Positions 16,166-24,665 of a DNA stretch of 43,278 bases are shown here, one piece after another (positions within the stretch are counted from its first letter, which is position 1; each line of letters opens with the position of its first letter). The notes below the pieces were generated by a model. That model was not told the DNA's origin. It made no database searches and saw only the letters and a list, made by a program, of their open reading frames with translations. This DNA comes from an uncultured Christiangramia sp. (GTDB taxonomy: Bacteria; Bacteroidota; Bacteroidia; Flavobacteriales; Flavobacteriaceae): assembly GCF_913046405.1 (NCBI RefSeq), contig NZ_CAJWRQ010000012.1, forward strand, positions 1 to 43,278, in the 5' to 3' direction. The translations under genes and the position numbers were made by a program.

Positions 16166-17389
16166 ATGATTGAAAAAACCGACCTGTCCTTTGAAAAAGC
16201 TGTTCTTGTAGGTATTGTTACCAAAGATCAGAACGAGGATAAACTTGAAGAATACCTGGACGAGCTGGAGTTTCTAACTTTCACCGCTGGTGGTGAAGTG
16301 CAGAAACGTTTTACGCAGAAGATGGACATGCCGAATCCTAAGACTTTTATTGGAACCGGTAAGATGGAAGAGGTGCGTGAATTCGTGGCAGAACATGAAA
16401 TTGGTGCCGTGATCTTTGATGACGAACTTACACCTGCTCAGCAGAAGAACATTGAAAAAATACTAAAGGCTAAAATTCTGGACAGGACTAACCTGATTCT
16501 GGATATTTTCGCCCAGAGAGCAAAGACCAGTTACGCCCGGACACAGGTAGAACTGGCGCAATATGAGTACTTATTACCAAGACTTGCCGGTATGTGGACT
16601 CACCTTGAAAGACAACGCGGTGGTATTGGAATGCGTGGTCCAGGGGAAACAGAGATCGAAACCGACCGTCGTATCGTTAGAGATAAAATATCTTTACTGA
16701 AGAAAAAACTGGAAACCATCGATAAGCAAATGGAAGTACAGAGAGGGAACAGAGGACAACTGGTTCGTGTAGCACTTGTAGGATATACCAACGTAGGGAA
16801 GTCTACCTTGATGAATGCGATTAGTAAAAGCGAGGTTTTTGCTGAAAATAAATTATTTGCCACGCTGGACACCACAGTAAGAAAAGTAGTGATTCGTAAC
16901 CTTCCATTTCTGCTAAGTGATACCGTAGGTTTTATTAGAAAACTGCCAACTCAGCTGGTAGAATCTTTTAAATCTACATTGGATGAGGTTCGGGAAGCAG
17001 ATCTTCTCTTGCACGTGGTAGATATCTCTCATGCCAATTTTGAAGACCATATAGCTTCCGTTAACCAAATTCTAACAGAGATCGAAGCTTTAGGTAAACC
17101 AACCATTATGGTCTTTAATAAGATCGATGCTTACGAGCCTGAAGAGATCGAGGAGGATGATCTTGTAACCGAGAGAACTTCAGCGCATTATACGCTCAAA
17201 GAATGGAAGAAAACGTGGATGAATAAAATGGGTAATAATGTGGTCTTTATTTCTGCCACTGAAAAAGAGAATTTTGAACATTTCAGAAAAAGAGTATACG
17301 AAGCCGTTCGTGAAATTCATATTACTCGATTTCCTTATAACAACTTCCTGTATCCGGAATATGATAAATACGGCGAGACTAAAGAATAG
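16166..17389 (+). CDS. hflX: ribosome-associated GTPase HflX
   Basis: TRAFAC-class GTPase that binds the 50S subunit and can split stalled or stress-damaged ribosomes. Seen: the N-terminal HflX domain with NPKTFIGTGKMEEV, VIFDDELTPAQQ and DRTNLILDIFAQRA; the glycine-rich RGGIGMRGPGETE linker; and the GTPase domain with G1 GYTNVGKST, G2 region FATLDTT, G3 DTVGF and G4 NKID. The open frame begins 19 codons earlier (16109), but that segment runs through the promoter-like element and is not HflX-like, so the Met at 16166 (MIEKTDLSFEKAVLVG, 407 residues) is preferred. It ends immediately before the stop of the convergent SDR gene, with no terminator between them. Confidence 0.95.
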   Translation: MIEKTDLSFEKAVLVGIVTKDQNEDKLEEYLDELEFLTFTAGGEVQKRFTQKMDMPNPKTFIGTGKMEEVREFVAEHEIGAVIFDDELTPAQQKNIEKILKAKILDRTNLILDIFAQRAKTSYARTQVELAQYEYLLPRLAGMWTHLERQRGGIGMRGPGETEIETDRRIVRDKISLLKKKLETIDKQMEVQRGNRGQLVRVALVGYTNVGKSTLMNAISKSEVFAENKLFATLDTTVRKVVIRNLPFLLSDTVGFIRKLPTQLVESFKSTLDEVREADLLLHVVDISHANFEDHIASVNQILTEIEALGKPTIMVFNKIDAYEPEEIEEDDLVTERTSAHYTLKEWKKTWMNKMGNNVVFISATEKENFEHFRKRVYEAVREIHITRFPYNNFLYPEYDKYGETKE

Positions 17390-18304
17390 TTAGCTTAAAA
17401 ATTTTATCCCGGTAAGATCTTCAGAAACAGCCCATAATTTTGCGGCTGTTTCTTTATTTTCAGCCTGCCTGGCAATTTCAGCTTCTGCAGGCTTGCCTTT
17501 CATTTCTCTAAAACCATCAGGTCCAATATAGCAGCCACCTGCCAGTTCTTTATCCAAAGCAGCCTTGAGCGTAGGTTTTGCGCCTTTTTCCGCAGAATGA
17601 GAGATGAATGGTTCCACGGGTTTGGCCATAAGCATAAGCCATCCTGGCAAATGTCGCATCAGTTCAGTAGAAGAAACTCCTGGATGGGCGGCTAGTGAAC
17701 TCACATGGCTTAAATAATTAGCTTTCAATCTACGTTCCAGTTCCAGACTAAAGATAAGACAGGCAAGCTTGCTCTGCCCATAAGCTTTAAATTTTGAATA
17801 AGAGTTTTCACTTTGCAGATCATTAAAATCAATTTCGGCATTTTTGTGAGCGATGGAACTTAAGCCCACGATCCTGGAACTTTTCGAAGTAGTCAATTCT
17901 TCTTTTAATAGACCGGTTAGCAGAAAATGACCTAGATAATTCACTCCTAATTGAAGCTCAAAGCCATCTTCGGTTCTATGATAAGGTGGCATCATCACAC
18001 CAGCGTTATTTATAAGCAGGTCAAGTTTTTCATTTTCAGATTTAAATTCTGAAGCAAAAGATCTTACCGATTTCAGACTCGAAAGGTCTAGTTCCCGTAT
18101 CTCCAGTTTGGCGTCTCCATGGCAGTTCAGAATTTGTTTCCGGGCTTTTTTTGCTTTCTCCAGGTCTCTGCAGGCCATGATCACCTTGAAGTCGTTTGCC
18201 GCAAGCGCCTTTGTAGTTTCGAAACCCAGGCCGGCATTCGCTCCAGTTACAATTGCAACAGGTTGTTCGTTTCTTGTGGCTTCTGAATGCTGAAATTCGT
18301 TCAT
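17390..18304 (-). CDS. short-chain dehydrogenase/reductase (retinol dehydrogenase/protochlorophyllide reductase-like)
   Basis: A 304-residue classical-type SDR using NAD(P)H. Seen: the cofactor motif TGANAGLG (residues 20-27); the NNAG motif (99-102); a Ser in GLSSIAH (149-150); and the catalytic YGQSK (Tyr175, Lys179). The overall pattern, with ACRDLEKA after the second strand and a long C-terminal extension, is like the retinol-dehydrogenase and light-dependent protochlorophyllide-reductase group; the latter role is implausible in this organism. The substrate is unknown. It is convergent with hflX, and no downstream partner is evident. Confidence 0.9.
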   Translation of the reverse strand: MNEFQHSEATRNEQPVAIVTGANAGLGFETTKALAANDFKVIMACRDLEKAKKARKQILNCHGDAKLEIRELDLSSLKSVRSFASEFKSENEKLDLLINNAGVMMPPYHRTEDGFELQLGVNYLGHFLLTGLLKEELTTSKSSRIVGLSSIAHKNAEIDFNDLQSENSYSKFKAYGQSKLACLIFSLELERRLKANYLSHVSSLAAHPGVSSTELMRHLPGWLMLMAKPVEPFISHSAEKGAKPTLKAALDKELAGGCYIGPDGFREMKGKPAEAEIARQAENKETAAKLWAVSEDLTGIKFLS

Positions 18305-18379
18305 GGATAGTTTTTTTGATACTTCAGAAAGATCTTTTAGATCGATTATTTCTTATTTTTAAAAGATACAATCTATATC

Positions 18380-19105
18380 ATGAAAAGCATTCTACTCCTC
18401 TTTGTTTTAGTAATTAATTTGAATATACAGGCTCAATCGCTTCAGGGTTCCTGGAAACTTACTGCGGAAAATGGAAAGGCCGTAACAGGTAAAGAGGTAA
18501 TTCGCATTTATGCTGATTCGTACTTTACTGAAGGTGCTAAAGGTCCTGATTCCAATGAATTTCTCTGGGCACGTGGCGGGGAATATCATAAGAAAGAAGA
18601 TCAGGTTCGAATTGATTTTGACACAAGGCAGGAAAAACCTTCAGCAGAATTAATTGCACATAAGATCGAATTCGAAGAGGAGAACAGTTTCAGTATTGAA
18701 CAGGACGAAACTATTCAGAAATGGACAAGAGTTTCAGGAAATAAAAATGAATTATCGGGAAATTGGGTGATCACGGGTAGAGAGAGAAATGGTGAAATGA
18801 ACCAGATGAAACCGGGGGATCGAAGAACTATTAAAATGCTTGGTGGCGATCGTTTCCAATGGGTAGCATTTAACTCGGCAACCGGAGAATTTTTTGGTAC
18901 CGGCGGTGGAACTTACATCGCGAAGGATGGGAAATATATTGAGAACATAGAATTTTTCTCCCGGGATGCCAGTAGAGTGGGAGCGAGTCTCGATTTTACT
19001 TATAAAGTCGAAAACGGGAATTGGATCCACTCAGGAAAAAGTTCCAAGGGTGATCCTATTAAAGAGATCTGGTCACCTTATGCTAAAGCTTATTCCAGAA
19101 ACTAA
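18380..19105 (+). CDS. secreted protein with two lipocalin-like repeats
   Basis: A 241-residue exported protein of unknown function with a signal peptide (residues 1-19, ending NIQAQS). The mature part appears to be two copies of a lipocalin-like beta domain: the first opens with LQGSWKLTAENGK (about residue 20) and closes with KWTRVSG; the second opens with LSGNWVITGRERNG (about residue 128) and closes with KEIWSPYA. Both copies contain a Gly-rich turn (ARGGEYHKKEDQV and GTGGGTYIAKDGKY). A small hydrophobic ligand could be bound, but this is inference. Its stop codon overlaps that of the convergent epimerase-like gene by 3 bases. Confidence 0.8.
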   Translation: MKSILLLFVLVINLNIQAQSLQGSWKLTAENGKAVTGKEVIRIYADSYFTEGAKGPDSNEFLWARGGEYHKKEDQVRIDFDTRQEKPSAELIAHKIEFEEENSFSIEQDETIQKWTRVSGNKNELSGNWVITGRERNGEMNQMKPGDRRTIKMLGGDRFQWVAFNSATGEFFGTGGGTYIAKDGKYIENIEFFSRDASRVGASLDFTYKVENGNWIHSGKSSKGDPIKEIWSPYAKAYSRN

Positions 19106-19908
19106 TAAATAGAATGCTCGAATTTGAAATTGAGCTCTTTTTGAAATCTATCTGAACTTACCACTTTACCTTCTGAAGACTTTTCATGACTGAATTGAGG
19201 GGCTTCAAGTTCTCTGTCCTGCGCTATTTTAGTATAATAATTTTCACGTGAAGGATGCTCTGGATGTACCAGATTAAATATATTATTGGTGGCAGGTTTC
19301 TCTATCAAGGTAATAATTGCTTTGATGCAATCACGACGATGTACGAGATTTACCGGCGCTTTTGGAGAGCTTAGATCCTTTTTTCCAGAAAGCTGATTCA
19401 CTGGATGGCGATCATCTCCTATCAAACCACCAAATCTTAGTATTTCAGTTTTAAAGTTTTCGTTATTAAGCAACAATAACTCGGCATTGCGTAGCTGGAC
19501 TGCTATATTGGAAGAGTTATCGGTTTCAGTATTTTCATTGACCTCTGGAAAACCAGGTTCATTTTTATAGACCGAAGTTGAACTTACGAAAATGATCCTT
19601 GGACAATAACTTTTCTCCAGGTAAGGAACAATGGTTCTAACTTTTGAAACGAAGTCGGCTTCAGGATTTTTTCTAAGTCCGGGAGGGATGTTCACCACAA
19701 TACAGTCAGACTTGGAAAGAAAAGACCTGATGTCTCCCTGTATTCCTTTTTCATATAATTTGATCGTGTAGGGAACGAGTCCGGCTGCGTGAAGATCAAC
19801 AAATTTCTCATTTCTGGTAACTGAAGCTTTTACCTCATGGTTCAAGGCTCTTAATTCTTTTCCCAGCTCAAAACCAAGCCATCCACATCCTAAAATCGCA
19901 ATCTTCAT
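19102..19908 (-). CDS. NAD(P)-binding epimerase/SDR-like protein (YeeZ-like)
   Basis: A 268-residue Rossmann-fold protein. Seen: a cofactor-binding loop GCGWLGFELG at residues 7-16; a VNIPPGLR segment; FVSSTSVYK with the Ser/Tyr of the extended SDR active region; and RFGGLIG, NLVHRRDC and NLVHPEHPSREN, which match the NAD-dependent epimerase group that includes YeeZ. A canonical YxxxK pair is not clear, so catalytic activity is uncertain. The start codon directly abuts the stop of the M28 peptidase gene upstream on the same strand, so the two are surely co-transcribed, but their functional link is unknown. Confidence 0.85.
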   Translation of the reverse strand: MKIAILGCGWLGFELGKELRALNHEVKASVTRNEKFVDLHAAGLVPYTIKLYEKGIQGDIRSFLSKSDCIVVNIPPGLRKNPEADFVSKVRTIVPYLEKSYCPRIIFVSSTSVYKNEPGFPEVNENTETDNSSNIAVQLRNAELLLLNNENFKTEILRFGGLIGDDRHPVNQLSGKKDLSSPKAPVNLVHRRDCIKAIITLIEKPATNNIFNLVHPEHPSRENYYTKIAQDRELEAPQFSHEKSSEGKVVSSDRFQKELNFKFEHSIY

Positions 19909-22230
19909 TTATTCCTTTATTCTTATGGTTTTCTTTAAAATAGTAGCATCATTCAAAACGAATGGCCGCGGGATCATATCCTTTGGTCTTTTTTCCAGCT
20001 TTAATTCTTCGTTTTCGAAGAGATCGTAAGCCGATTCGTAAAGTACAAATTCTGGCTCATCTTCTGGTGCTATTGCGAATTCAATTCGCAAAGTATCCCG
20101 GTTTGATGCGTAATATGTAAGAATTCGTTCTTTCCAGCGCTGGGTATGCATATTAAAATATTGTTCTCCTAATTGTTCATCTTCAGCTGTAAGATCATTT
20201 ACTCTGAACTCTTTGAAATCTACATCCCGGATTTCATATAATTCCAGGCGATTAATATCCCGATTTGGAGCGATCTTCAAAGAATAAGACTTCAAGTTCG
20301 TTAATGTGTCGGTCTCGAATTCTTCAAGTAGAATTGCAGGTTCTGGAATATCAACTTCCGGAGCGCTGGATTTTCTTCGGAAATTACTGCCGTATTTACT
20401 GCTGAAATTGGACTCTGTTCCTGAATTTTCTGTGCCTTCAGGAAAATAAGAGCTCGTCCAGGAATCTGCCATTTCATCATAACTATACCAGAAATTAGTT
20501 TGCTGGTCGAGATCCTTCAGATAAACCAAACTGTTAGGTTTAGGCCTTTCCGAAGAAAAATCTGAGTAATAATGCGCTGTAAAAAGCAAAATATTAAAAA
20601 CCAGGAAACATAAAACTGCAAAGGATTTAAGCTTTCTGAAGTATCCAAAAAGCGGTAACAGGAACATAAACACCAGACTTACCAGAATTGCGGTGATAAA
20701 AAGGGTTTTCAGACCCAATGCGACCGGTAAACTCCAGATGAAAGGTAGAAGTAAAATAATAGCGGGAAAGCTCAGTAAGACCATTAAAATGCGGTTTGGT
20801 CTCTTTTGTCTTACCATTACAAAGAGTTGCAATAGTCCGAAGAATACAGGAATTATGAAATATGCAGCTCCTTTTAGATATATAGCAACTAGTGTACAGA
20901 TCACCAGCCATAAAGCAAGTGGCGCTATAAATATGGAAGCTTTATGTGAACGTTTGCGAAACCAATGGTAGGTTATAAAACTAATGGACAGGGAAAGAAA
21001 GATGATCAACGCGATGTACCAGTAGCCATTGTAGGTAAACCCATGTTCCATTTCTGAGTATTCCGGGTAAATAAATAGACAGAACTGCCAGAACGCCCAG
21101 CTTAGCAAACCTGATAAACCAATGCTGATTAACATGGGTAAGAAACCTTTAAAAATTTCAGTAATATCCAGGCGGTCTCTTCGAATTCCGTAGAGAATCA
21201 GGATCAGGAAAATTCCCATGGCGACGATCAACATAGGTAAGATCCAGTCAAAAGGATATTTTACGAACTCTCCAAAAGGCAGATTAAAATATATAAGATC
21301 CCTGTCACTGGATAAATTTTTGAGATCTGCTTCACTAAAGTGGGCGAGCAGCGGCATAAGATAGCTACCTTGATGAGCAAGGGTTTCTGCATCCAGATTT
21401 TCAGGAGTATCATTCGCCGTATGATAGTCAAAATGATCATCTATAAAAGCAAAATTATAACCGTTGATATTACCCTTTTCACGCAGGATGGTAAGATCTG
21501 TGTCGTTTGGAAGCATTTTATAGATACTGTAGGCAAGAGAATTGCTTACTGGGTATTCGACGTTCGCATCTGCAAAAGCTTCGATCAACTTCGCATTCTT
21601 ACCATTTGTTTCCAGTAGCATAAATGGATTTCCACCGCTTCCCCTTGCTTCAAAATTAAGTGCTAGCAGTACATCTTTCGCCCATGGATGATCCTTAACA
21701 AAGATCTCTGCGCCTATTAAACCAATTTCCTCTGCATCTGTAAAGAGCAAAATAATATCATTCTTAGGTTGATTTTCCTTTCCGCGGAAAGCCCTGATAC
21801 CTTCCAGTATGGTAGCCACGCCACTTCCTGCATCACTCGCACCCGGCGAAGAATGTGTGGCGCTGTCGTAATGAGTCATAAGTATCAACGCATCACCATC
21901 ACCTGAACCTTTAATTTTGGCAAGGATATTTTGTGGTTTGCTTAAAATAGCACTGGAATTGAGAAAATAATCTTCCTGAGTTTGTACTTCCAGATCCATT
22001 TTCTGCAATTCCTGTACGATATAGTTGCGAACTTTTGGATGCTCACTGCTCCCAACATAATGTGGTTGCTCTGCAATGGCTTCAACATGCTGGAAAGCCC
22101 TTGAAGTTGAAAATTTATCTAAAGAAATTTCTTCGGAAAGCCTGGCCTGGGGAGCATCGAAATTAAAACTTAGCCAAACTGCTACAAAAATCAGCAAGAA
22201 AGCTATTAAGCCGGAAAATTTAGAGTTCAT
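19909..22230 (-). CDS. M28 family zinc peptidase with multi-pass membrane domain
   Basis: A 773-residue membrane-anchored aminopeptidase-like protein. Seen: an N-terminal signal anchor (about residues 6-22); then an M28 peptidase domain with the zinc-ligand motifs THYDSATH (His120), GASDAGSG (Asp133), DAEEIG (Glu167/168), NFEARGSGG, and a late His in DYHTANDTPEN; then roughly eight hydrophobic helices (about residues 325-560); then a soluble C-terminal domain. This resembles the ER-type FXNA/ERMP1-like M28 architecture found across Bacteroidota. The active site likely faces the periplasm. Substrate unknown; probably N-terminal residues of peptides. It forms a two-gene unit with the following epimerase-like gene. 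Confidence 0.9.
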   Translation of the reverse strand: MNSKFSGLIAFLLIFVAVWLSFNFDAPQARLSEEISLDKFSTSRAFQHVEAIAEQPHYVGSSEHPKVRNYIVQELQKMDLEVQTQEDYFLNSSAILSKPQNILAKIKGSGDGDALILMTHYDSATHSSPGASDAGSGVATILEGIRAFRGKENQPKNDIILLFTDAEEIGLIGAEIFVKDHPWAKDVLLALNFEARGSGGNPFMLLETNGKNAKLIEAFADANVEYPVSNSLAYSIYKMLPNDTDLTILREKGNINGYNFAFIDDHFDYHTANDTPENLDAETLAHQGSYLMPLLAHFSEADLKNLSSDRDLIYFNLPFGEFVKYPFDWILPMLIVAMGIFLILILYGIRRDRLDITEIFKGFLPMLISIGLSGLLSWAFWQFCLFIYPEYSEMEHGFTYNGYWYIALIIFLSLSISFITYHWFRKRSHKASIFIAPLALWLVICTLVAIYLKGAAYFIIPVFFGLLQLFVMVRQKRPNRILMVLLSFPAIILLLPFIWSLPVALGLKTLFITAILVSLVFMFLLPLFGYFRKLKSFAVLCFLVFNILLFTAHYYSDFSSERPKPNSLVYLKDLDQQTNFWYSYDEMADSWTSSYFPEGTENSGTESNFSSKYGSNFRRKSSAPEVDIPEPAILLEEFETDTLTNLKSYSLKIAPNRDINRLELYEIRDVDFKEFRVNDLTAEDEQLGEQYFNMHTQRWKERILTYYASNRDTLRIEFAIAPEDEPEFVLYESAYDLFENEELKLEKRPKDMIPRPFVLNDATILKKTIRIKE

Positions 22231-22352
22231 GCAATGAGGATCAAAGTTTTAAAGTTAATTAAGTTTTTGAAATATGAATAACAGAATAACTGTCATGCGT
22301 AACAAATCGAAAAACCTTATATTTAAGTAATTGGTAATCAAATAAATAAATT

Positions 22353-22820
22353 ATGGGTATTAAAAGTTTTATGGGTAAACGAGCAGAGCCGGAGAAGCCT
22401 GCGGAAGTCCCGATGCTGGTAAGAGATTATATGACAGAGAAGCTTATCACCTTCAGGGAAAATGAAAATATCATGGATGTCGTAGAGAAATTAATTAAAC
22501 ATGGTATCTCTGGTGGCTGTGTGGTGAATGACAGGAATGAATTGCTGGGAATTATATCTGAAGGAGATTGTATGAAACAAATCTCAGACAGTAGGTATTA
22601 TAATATGCCAATGACAGATCTCACGGTTGGAAAACGTATGATCTCTAATGTAGAAACTATAGATGGAAATATGAATGTTCTGGATGCCGCGAAGATCTTC
22701 ATTGAAAAGAGATTCCGAAGATTTCCTATAGTGGAAAATAACCAGTTGGTAGGTCAGATTTCACAGAGAGATGTTCTCAAAGCTGCTCTAAGATTAAAAT
22801 CACACACCTGGAGTTATTGA
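22353..22820 (+). CDS. CBS-domain pair protein
   Basis: A 155-residue protein that is essentially two tandem CBS domains: the first begins at VRDYMTEKLITFRENENIMDVVEKLIKHGISGGCVVND (about residues 22-60), and the second at VGKRMISNVETIDGNMNVLDAAKIFIEKRFRRFPIVEN (about residues 93-130), ending with GQISQRDVLKA. Such Bateman modules bind adenosine nucleotides and act as energy or ligand sensors. There is no catalytic domain and no membrane segment, so the partner is unknown. It is divergent from the M28 gene and overlaps the 3' end of the convergent DUF4174 gene by 7 bases. Confidence 0.9.
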   Translation: MGIKSFMGKRAEPEKPAEVPMLVRDYMTEKLITFRENENIMDVVEKLIKHGISGGCVVNDRNELLGIISEGDCMKQISDSRYYNMPMTDLTVGKRMISNVETIDGNMNVLDAAKIFIEKRFRRFPIVENNQLVGQISQRDVLKAALRLKSHTWSY

Positions 22821-23245
22821 TCTTTTCTTCTTATTTCTGCCTTTCTCATGGGCATCCCATCTATCAGGCTGAATAATTTTTCGGTTTGAAGAATTTCCTG
22901 TTGCCTTAGTTTAATGCCTCCATCCAGTCCAAGTAGGAACACTTCAAATTCAGTTTTCTTGATAATATTTAGTTCGCCTTTTAAGGATGAACTTACCCAT
23001 TCTGAATTTTCAGGAAAAATAATTTTGTACCGATCTTTATGAGCCTGTATCACCAAAAGTTTTCTTTCTGAAAGCTCGTTAGGTTCTTCGGTAAGTAATT
23101 CCAATTGCATTGTTAAAAGATCTAATTCAGTTTCATTAGCATACAAAACAATAATTCGGTTTTGCCATTGGTATTGTTGCAGATCCTGAGCTTTTGAAGT
23201 CATTCCGTAGAAAATTATTATGATGAGTAATGTGAGATTCCGCAT
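22814..23245 (-). CDS. DUF4174 domain secreted protein
   Basis: A 143-residue exported protein with a signal peptide (residues 1-19, ending TSKAQD). The body matches DUF4174, a thioredoxin-fold-like family of unknown role: QYQWQNRIIVLYAN near residue 23; a helix with LLTMQLELL; then LLVIQAHKDRYKIIFP; and a late VFLLGLDGGIKLRQQEIL with LFSLIDGMPMRKAEIR. No CxxC redox motif is present, so thiol chemistry is unlikely. It follows a zinc-ribbon gene on the same strand by 47 bases and may share its transcript. Confidence 0.85.
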   Translation of the reverse strand: MRNLTLLIIIIFYGMTSKAQDLQQYQWQNRIIVLYANETELDLLTMQLELLTEEPNELSERKLLVIQAHKDRYKIIFPENSEWVSSSLKGELNIIKKTEFEVFLLGLDGGIKLRQQEILQTEKLFSLIDGMPMRKAEIRRKDQ

Positions 23246-23292
23246 AGATCAAAAGTTAGGCATTTCGATTTGAAGTCCGTTATAACAAAATC

Positions 23293-23640
23293 TCAATTTC
23301 TTCTTACCAATGCGTAAAAGTCATTTTCAAGCCGCAGATACCCCATGTCATACACAAAGAAGTATTGCTTTCCTGTTTTCGTAGTATAAATGCTGGTAAA
23401 GAATTCAAAGTTAAAACCTCTGGAGAGTAATTTAGATTTAGCGACTGAAGTTTTATCACTGGGATTTAATTCCTGAAGTATCCGGTAATTTTTACGCAGC
23501 GAGTTATTCGTATTCCTGATGAGGTTACTTGCATCTTTATTCATCCTGTTGTGATATGCATTTCGGCAATAATCACTACAGAATTTTTTATCTGTTCTTC
23601 CAACGATTTTTTCGTTGCACTCCTCGCAAGTCTTTTGCAT
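23293..23640 (-). CDS. small zinc-ribbon protein with basic C-terminal domain
   Basis: A 115-residue cytoplasmic protein beginning with a zinc ribbon: C-x2-C at residues 5-8 (CEECNEKI), then C-x3-C in KFCSDYCRNAYHNR (about residues 21-25), and His near 29. This is like the DUF2116 type of zinc finger. After a basic helix, a conserved-looking strand segment with FEFFTSIYTTKTGKQYFFVYDMGYLRL follows. Such proteins are widespread in Bacteroidota and unassigned; nucleic-acid binding is a guess. It lies between a lipoprotein gene and the DUF4174 gene on the same strand, with gaps of about 50 bases, so a shared transcript is possible. Confidence 0.8.
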   Translation of the reverse strand: MQKTCEECNEKIVGRTDKKFCSDYCRNAYHNRMNKDASNLIRNTNNSLRKNYRILQELNPSDKTSVAKSKLLSRGFNFEFFTSIYTTKTGKQYFFVYDMGYLRLENDFYALVRRN

Positions 23641-23689
23641 AGGGAAATATACTAAAAAGCTTTTATATAGGGTTTAACACCTTTGTTTT

Positions 23690-24628
23690 CTAGTAGAAAA
23701 GATGCGTATAATAGATAGGCATCCATACATCCTCATAGGTACTTTTCGTAAAGATGGTTTCAGTTTGATCAACATTAATATTTATATCGGTCTCGGTTAC
23801 TGCAGAGGTATTGAGACTTATTTTCCATTCATTGTCATTCAGTTTTTCACCAACAATCTCTCCCTGTTCTACATACGTAATATTAGAAATGCTCCCTGAA
23901 ATACCTGTTACGACATTATATTCTGAAAAGTTATCTGAATTAATCAAAAAATTGTTAGCATTTGGATCTACTTCAAAATATACGATGCGAGTAATTTCGT
24001 CGTCTACGGCTTCGGGAATAGGATCTTCATACTGAAGTAATTTGAAAACCAGTTTATTACCAGGCTTTACGTCCATCTTGAGATCGTTAGAATCTGATAT
24101 AACATCAATCTGAAGTCTTGAATTTTCGAAGAATGCATGGTAATTTTCAAGACTTTCATCATTTGTGAAATGTGAACGGACAGATCGTTCAATAACATAA
24201 ATATCATTCATTTCATCATACCTAAATTCTGCGCCTTCAATACTTAAATCTGTTATCGCTATAGTAGGACAGCAACCTTCAGTAATAGCTTCTCCTTCCA
24301 CCGAAACTGTAAATATTTCTTCATCTGCGTACATCACCGAAAATTCAGCATCATTAAAAGTATAAATTACAAGAGTTTTCTGTTCATTCTTTTCAATAAC
24401 CTGGAAATCGGCTTCAAGACTATTAGAAGTTTCAACTACCGTAATCCCTTCAGAAGAGGCTATGTTATCAAAGATGTTTTCACCGGTATTGCTATCTATG
24501 ATTTGAAAGTTTAAATCGGCATAGCCGGCGTCACAGATTGTTGCTGAACAGTCCTCATCATCATCTGTACCGCAGGATTGTAAAAAAGCTAAACTAAATA
24601 GTAGAAGATATGTTGCTAGAGATCTCAT
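23690..24628 (-). CDS. hypothetical lipoprotein, longer member of a tandem paralogue pair
   Basis: A 312-residue protein with a lipoprotein signal (LLFSLAFLQSCG, Cys19) followed by an acidic DDDEDC linker with several cysteines (SCGTDDDEDCSATICDAG) and a CC pair near residue 118. I do not recognise the family. The C-terminal part (about residues 180-300) matches the neighbouring 168-residue lipoprotein in the same order: GNKLVFKLLQYED, IVYFEVDPNANNFLINSDNF, GEIVGEKLNDNEWKISLN and DININ. The two genes are 37 bases apart on one strand. The 5' flank has a TAGTTGGTTAG sequence that is also found before the gene at 25374. Confidence 0.85.
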   Translation of the reverse strand: MRSLATYLLLFSLAFLQSCGTDDDEDCSATICDAGYADLNFQIIDSNTGENIFDNIASSEGITVVETSNSLEADFQVIEKNEQKTLVIYTFNDAEFSVMYADEEIFTVSVEGEAITEGCCPTIAITDLSIEGAEFRYDEMNDIYVIERSVRSHFTNDESLENYHAFFENSRLQIDVISDSNDLKMDVKPGNKLVFKLLQYEDPIPEAVDDEITRIVYFEVDPNANNFLINSDNFSEYNVVTGISGSISNITYVEQGEIVGEKLNDNEWKISLNTSAVTETDININVDQTETIFTKSTYEDVWMPIYYTHLFY

Positions 24629-24644
24629 AAGGGAGTTTTATTCT

Positions 24645-24655
24645 TAGTTGGTTAG
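24645..24655 (-). repeat. shared 11-base motif before the 312-residue lipoprotein gene
   Basis: TAGTTGGTTAG on the plus strand, 17-27 bases upstream of the minus-strand start codon at 24628. An identical copy lies before the start codon at 25772. Confidence 0.4.
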
Positions 24656-24665
24656 TTAGTAAAAT

